64,000 bases of DNA from JAVKFY01 sp040223615. Its GTDB lineage: Bacteria > Pseudomonadota > Alphaproteobacteria > GCA-2731375. The DNA is taken from positions 103,405-167,404 of the forward strand of contig JAVKFY010000008.1 of NCBI GenBank assembly GCA_040223615.1, read 5' to 3'. The notes below the pieces were generated by a model, which was given only the letters and a program-made list of their open reading frames with translations, made no database searches and had not been told where the DNA came from. The position numbers and the translations under genes were made by a program. Positions 62,358-64,000 of the stretch are shown in pieces (position 1 is the first letter of the stretch; each line of letters starts with the position of its first letter).

Positions 62358-62436
62358 GCGCCCGGTGTTTCGCGGGCGCGTCACAGCCCAGGACGCTCTT
62401 TCAGTTGATCACGGCAGCTATCGCCTAAGCAGGCGA
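62358..62436. promoter_or_regulatory. Two hairpins before the multicopper oxidase
   Basis: GCGCCCG (62358-62364) pairs with CGGGCGC (62373-62379) across an 8-nt loop, and TCGCCT-AAGC-AGGCGA (62421-62436) forms a second stem 23 nt before the start codon. No U-run follows. They could regulate the message or mark the end of the small gene. Confidence 0.35.
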
Positions 62437-62458
62437 GGTCTGCCCCGAAGGTGGAATC

Positions 62459-63916
62459 ATGAAGATAGTGAGTGAGCACCCGACCCGTCGGGCGGTGCTG
62501 GCTGGTGGTGTCGGTGCCATCGTCGCGACGGCCGCTGGCGCGCAATCGTCTCGGACGGCGTCGCGCACGCTCGACGTCGAGCTCGTCGCGGCGCCGTCGA
62601 CACAGCAGATCGTGCCGGCCGAGTTCCCCGCCACGTCGGTCTGGAGCTTCAACGGGCGCGTACCGGGGCCGGAGATTCGTGTGCCGCAGGGCGAGCCGCT
62701 GCGCGTCGTCGTCGACAACCGGCTGGACGAAGAGACTACCGTGCACTGGCACGGCCTGCGGGTGCCGAACGCCATGGATGGCGTGCCGCACCTGACCCAG
62801 CGGCCGATCGGAGCGGGCGAACGCTTCGTCTACGAGTTCACGGCGCCGGACGCCGGTACCTACTGGTATCACCCGCACCAGCGAAGCTTCGAACAGGTCG
62901 GGCGCGGCCTCTACGGCCCGTTGATTGTCGAAGAGCCGGACCCGATCCGTGTCGACCGCGACGTCACCTGGGTACTGGACGACTGGCGCCTGACCGACGC
63001 GGCGACGATCAGTGACGACTTCGGCAGCCGCCACGACATGAGCCACAACGGCCGTGTCGGCAATACTGTCAGCATCAACGGCCAGCTACCGGAGCAGTAC
63101 GCGGTCCGGGCCGGTGAGCGCATCCGGCTGCGGCTGATCAATGCCGCGAATGCGCGCATCTTCGGGCTCGACTTCTCGGGCCATGCGCCGATGGTGATCG
63201 CCCTGGACGGGCAACCGGTCGCACCGCATGTGCCGGACGGTGGCCTGGTCGTGCTCGGGCCGGCCATGCGCGCCGACCTGGTGCTCGACATGGGCGGCGC
63301 GCCCGGCACGCAGACCAAGGTGCTGGATCGCTTCTATCGTGGGCTGGAGTATCGCCTCGTCGATCTGGTCTACGCCGACGAGCCGTTGCGCGAACGGGTG
63401 CCGGACTGGCCGTTGGAGCTGCCGGCGAACTCCATACCAGAGCCGGACCTCGGCGATGCCGAACGCCACGAGGTGACGTTCAACGGCGGCATGATGGGCG
63501 GCATGGTCATGCAGCAGATGGGCGGCGCCATGGGGCGCGGCATGTCCATGCGGGGCATGATGCACTCGGGAAAAATCTGGTTCGTCAACGGCGTCGCCGC
63601 CGAAGGCCATATGATGGACCCGATGCTGACGCTGCGGCAGGGCCGCACGCACGTCATCGCCATGACCAACGCAACGGCGTGGCATCACCCGATCCACCTG
63701 CACGGGCACTCGTTCCGGGTGATCGCCCGCAACGGCAAGCCCACGCGGCATCGCGAGTGGCAGGACACGGTGCTGATGGCACCGCGGGAACGGGTCGAGA
63801 TCGCCTTCGTGGCCGATAACCCGGGCGACTGGATGTTCCACTGCCACATCCTCGAACACCAGGCCGCCGGCATGATGGGCGTGATCCGCGTCGCCCGCGA
63901 TGCCACCCGCACCTGA
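62459..63916 (+). CDS. Multicopper oxidase, CueO/CopA-like, Tat exported
   Basis: A 485-residue multicopper oxidase. The twin-arginine signal TRRAVLAGG starts the protein. All copper sites are visible: HWHG (96-99), YWYHPHQ (136-141), HPIHLHG (410-416) and HCHILEHQAAGMM (461-473), so types 1, 2 and 3 copper ligands are intact. A Met-rich loop (MMGGMVMQQMGGAMGRGMSMRGMMH, about 345-370) binds Cu(I) as in CueO and CopA. It likely oxidises Cu(I) in the periplasm, giving copper tolerance. The next gene starts 28 nt after the stop with AAGGAGA ahead of it. Confidence 0.93.
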   Translation: MKIVSEHPTRRAVLAGGVGAIVATAAGAQSSRTASRTLDVELVAAPSTQQIVPAEFPATSVWSFNGRVPGPEIRVPQGEPLRVVVDNRLDEETTVHWHGLRVPNAMDGVPHLTQRPIGAGERFVYEFTAPDAGTYWYHPHQRSFEQVGRGLYGPLIVEEPDPIRVDRDVTWVLDDWRLTDAATISDDFGSRHDMSHNGRVGNTVSINGQLPEQYAVRAGERIRLRLINAANARIFGLDFSGHAPMVIALDGQPVAPHVPDGGLVVLGPAMRADLVLDMGGAPGTQTKVLDRFYRGLEYRLVDLVYADEPLRERVPDWPLELPANSIPEPDLGDAERHEVTFNGGMMGGMVMQQMGGAMGRGMSMRGMMHSGKIWFVNGVAAEGHMMDPMLTLRQGRTHVIAMTNATAWHHPIHLHGHSFRVIARNGKPTRHREWQDTVLMAPRERVEIAFVADNPGDWMFHCHILEHQAAGMMGVIRVARDATRT

Positions 63917-63944
63917 ACACACGTTCACACCCAAGGAGAATCCG

Positions 63945-64000
63945 ATGCGTCTCATCATCATCGCGGTTGTCATGTTCGTTTTCACGGCCGCCAGCACGCA
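63945..64000 (+). CDS. Exported protein, start only (runs off the window)
   Basis: ATG 63945 with AAGGAGA 5 nt ahead, encoding MRLIIIAVVMFVFTAAST, a clear signal peptide. The body lies beyond the window. Following the multicopper oxidase with only 28 nt between, it is probably part of the same copper or metal operon, perhaps a small cupredoxin or metal-binding protein, which cannot be checked here. Confidence 0.7.
   Translation, partial: MRLIIIAVVMFVFTAAST

Overview
The window is GC-rich and gene-dense, and reads as chromosomal DNA of an alphaproteobacterium, most likely a member of the Rhodospirillales or a close relative. The main evidence is gene order and regulatory signals: dusB-ntrB-ntrC-ntrY-ntrX-trkA-trkH-dat-hfq-hflX, tpiA-secG-pyrG-kdsA-eno-ftsB-pdhABC-lpd-lipA, trpD-trpC-moaC-moeA-lexA, an E1-beta subunit of pyruvate dehydrogenase that carries its own lipoyl domain, a fused ispDF, a GTTC-N7-GTTC type SOS box before lexA, and CIRCE before groES. 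All calls are by eye; no database was searched.

Layout. 1-5.8 kb: a lipid/redox locus. FAD oxidoreductase, DUF1365 protein, CFA-type methyltransferase and a GPH-type transporter form one minus-strand operon that converges on an NTF2-like/SDR pair. As I recall it, this gene set resembles the RpoE/ChrR singlet-oxygen regulon of Rhodobacter, and a matching promoter-like sequence lies upstream. 5.8-9.9 kb: an unusual group of poorly characterised genes (a small orphan protein, two Sel1-repeat proteins, a DUF2336 protein and an exported caspase-fold protease). 9.9-14.5 kb: trpDC-moaC-moeA-lexA on the minus strand with SOS boxes. 14.8-17.3 kb: a divergent polysaccharide deacetylase and a di-haem peroxidase, sitting where trpE/trpG often lie in relatives. 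17.3-36.6 kb: ppiD, then a long plus-strand housekeeping run from tpiA to the pyruvate dehydrogenase complex, lipoyl synthase and a COQ10-like protein, interrupted by a LysR/permease pair; the CinA-pgpA-ispDF operon reads back towards it.

36.7-49.9 kb: the nitrogen two-component systems NtrBC and NtrYX with potassium uptake (TrkA/TrkH), a D-amino-acid aminotransferase, Hfq and HflX, then a stand-alone groES flanked by a CIRCE operator and a strong terminator, with no groEL next to it. 50-60.2 kb: a minus-strand run with mazG, a PEP-CTERM protein, then mltB, rlpA, dac, holB, metG, tatD and an MBL-fold hydrolase (cell wall, replication and translation), plus a hydrolase with a cysteine nucleophile.

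60.3-64 kb: a tRNA-Ser(UGA) gene followed by AT-rich DNA and a broken, type ISP-like restriction-modification remnant, then a small Cys-rich exported protein and a Tat-exported CueO/CopA-like multicopper oxidase with the start of a further exported protein. This end looks like an accessory region entered at the tRNA. No rRNA, CRISPR array, intact insertion sequence or integrase was seen.
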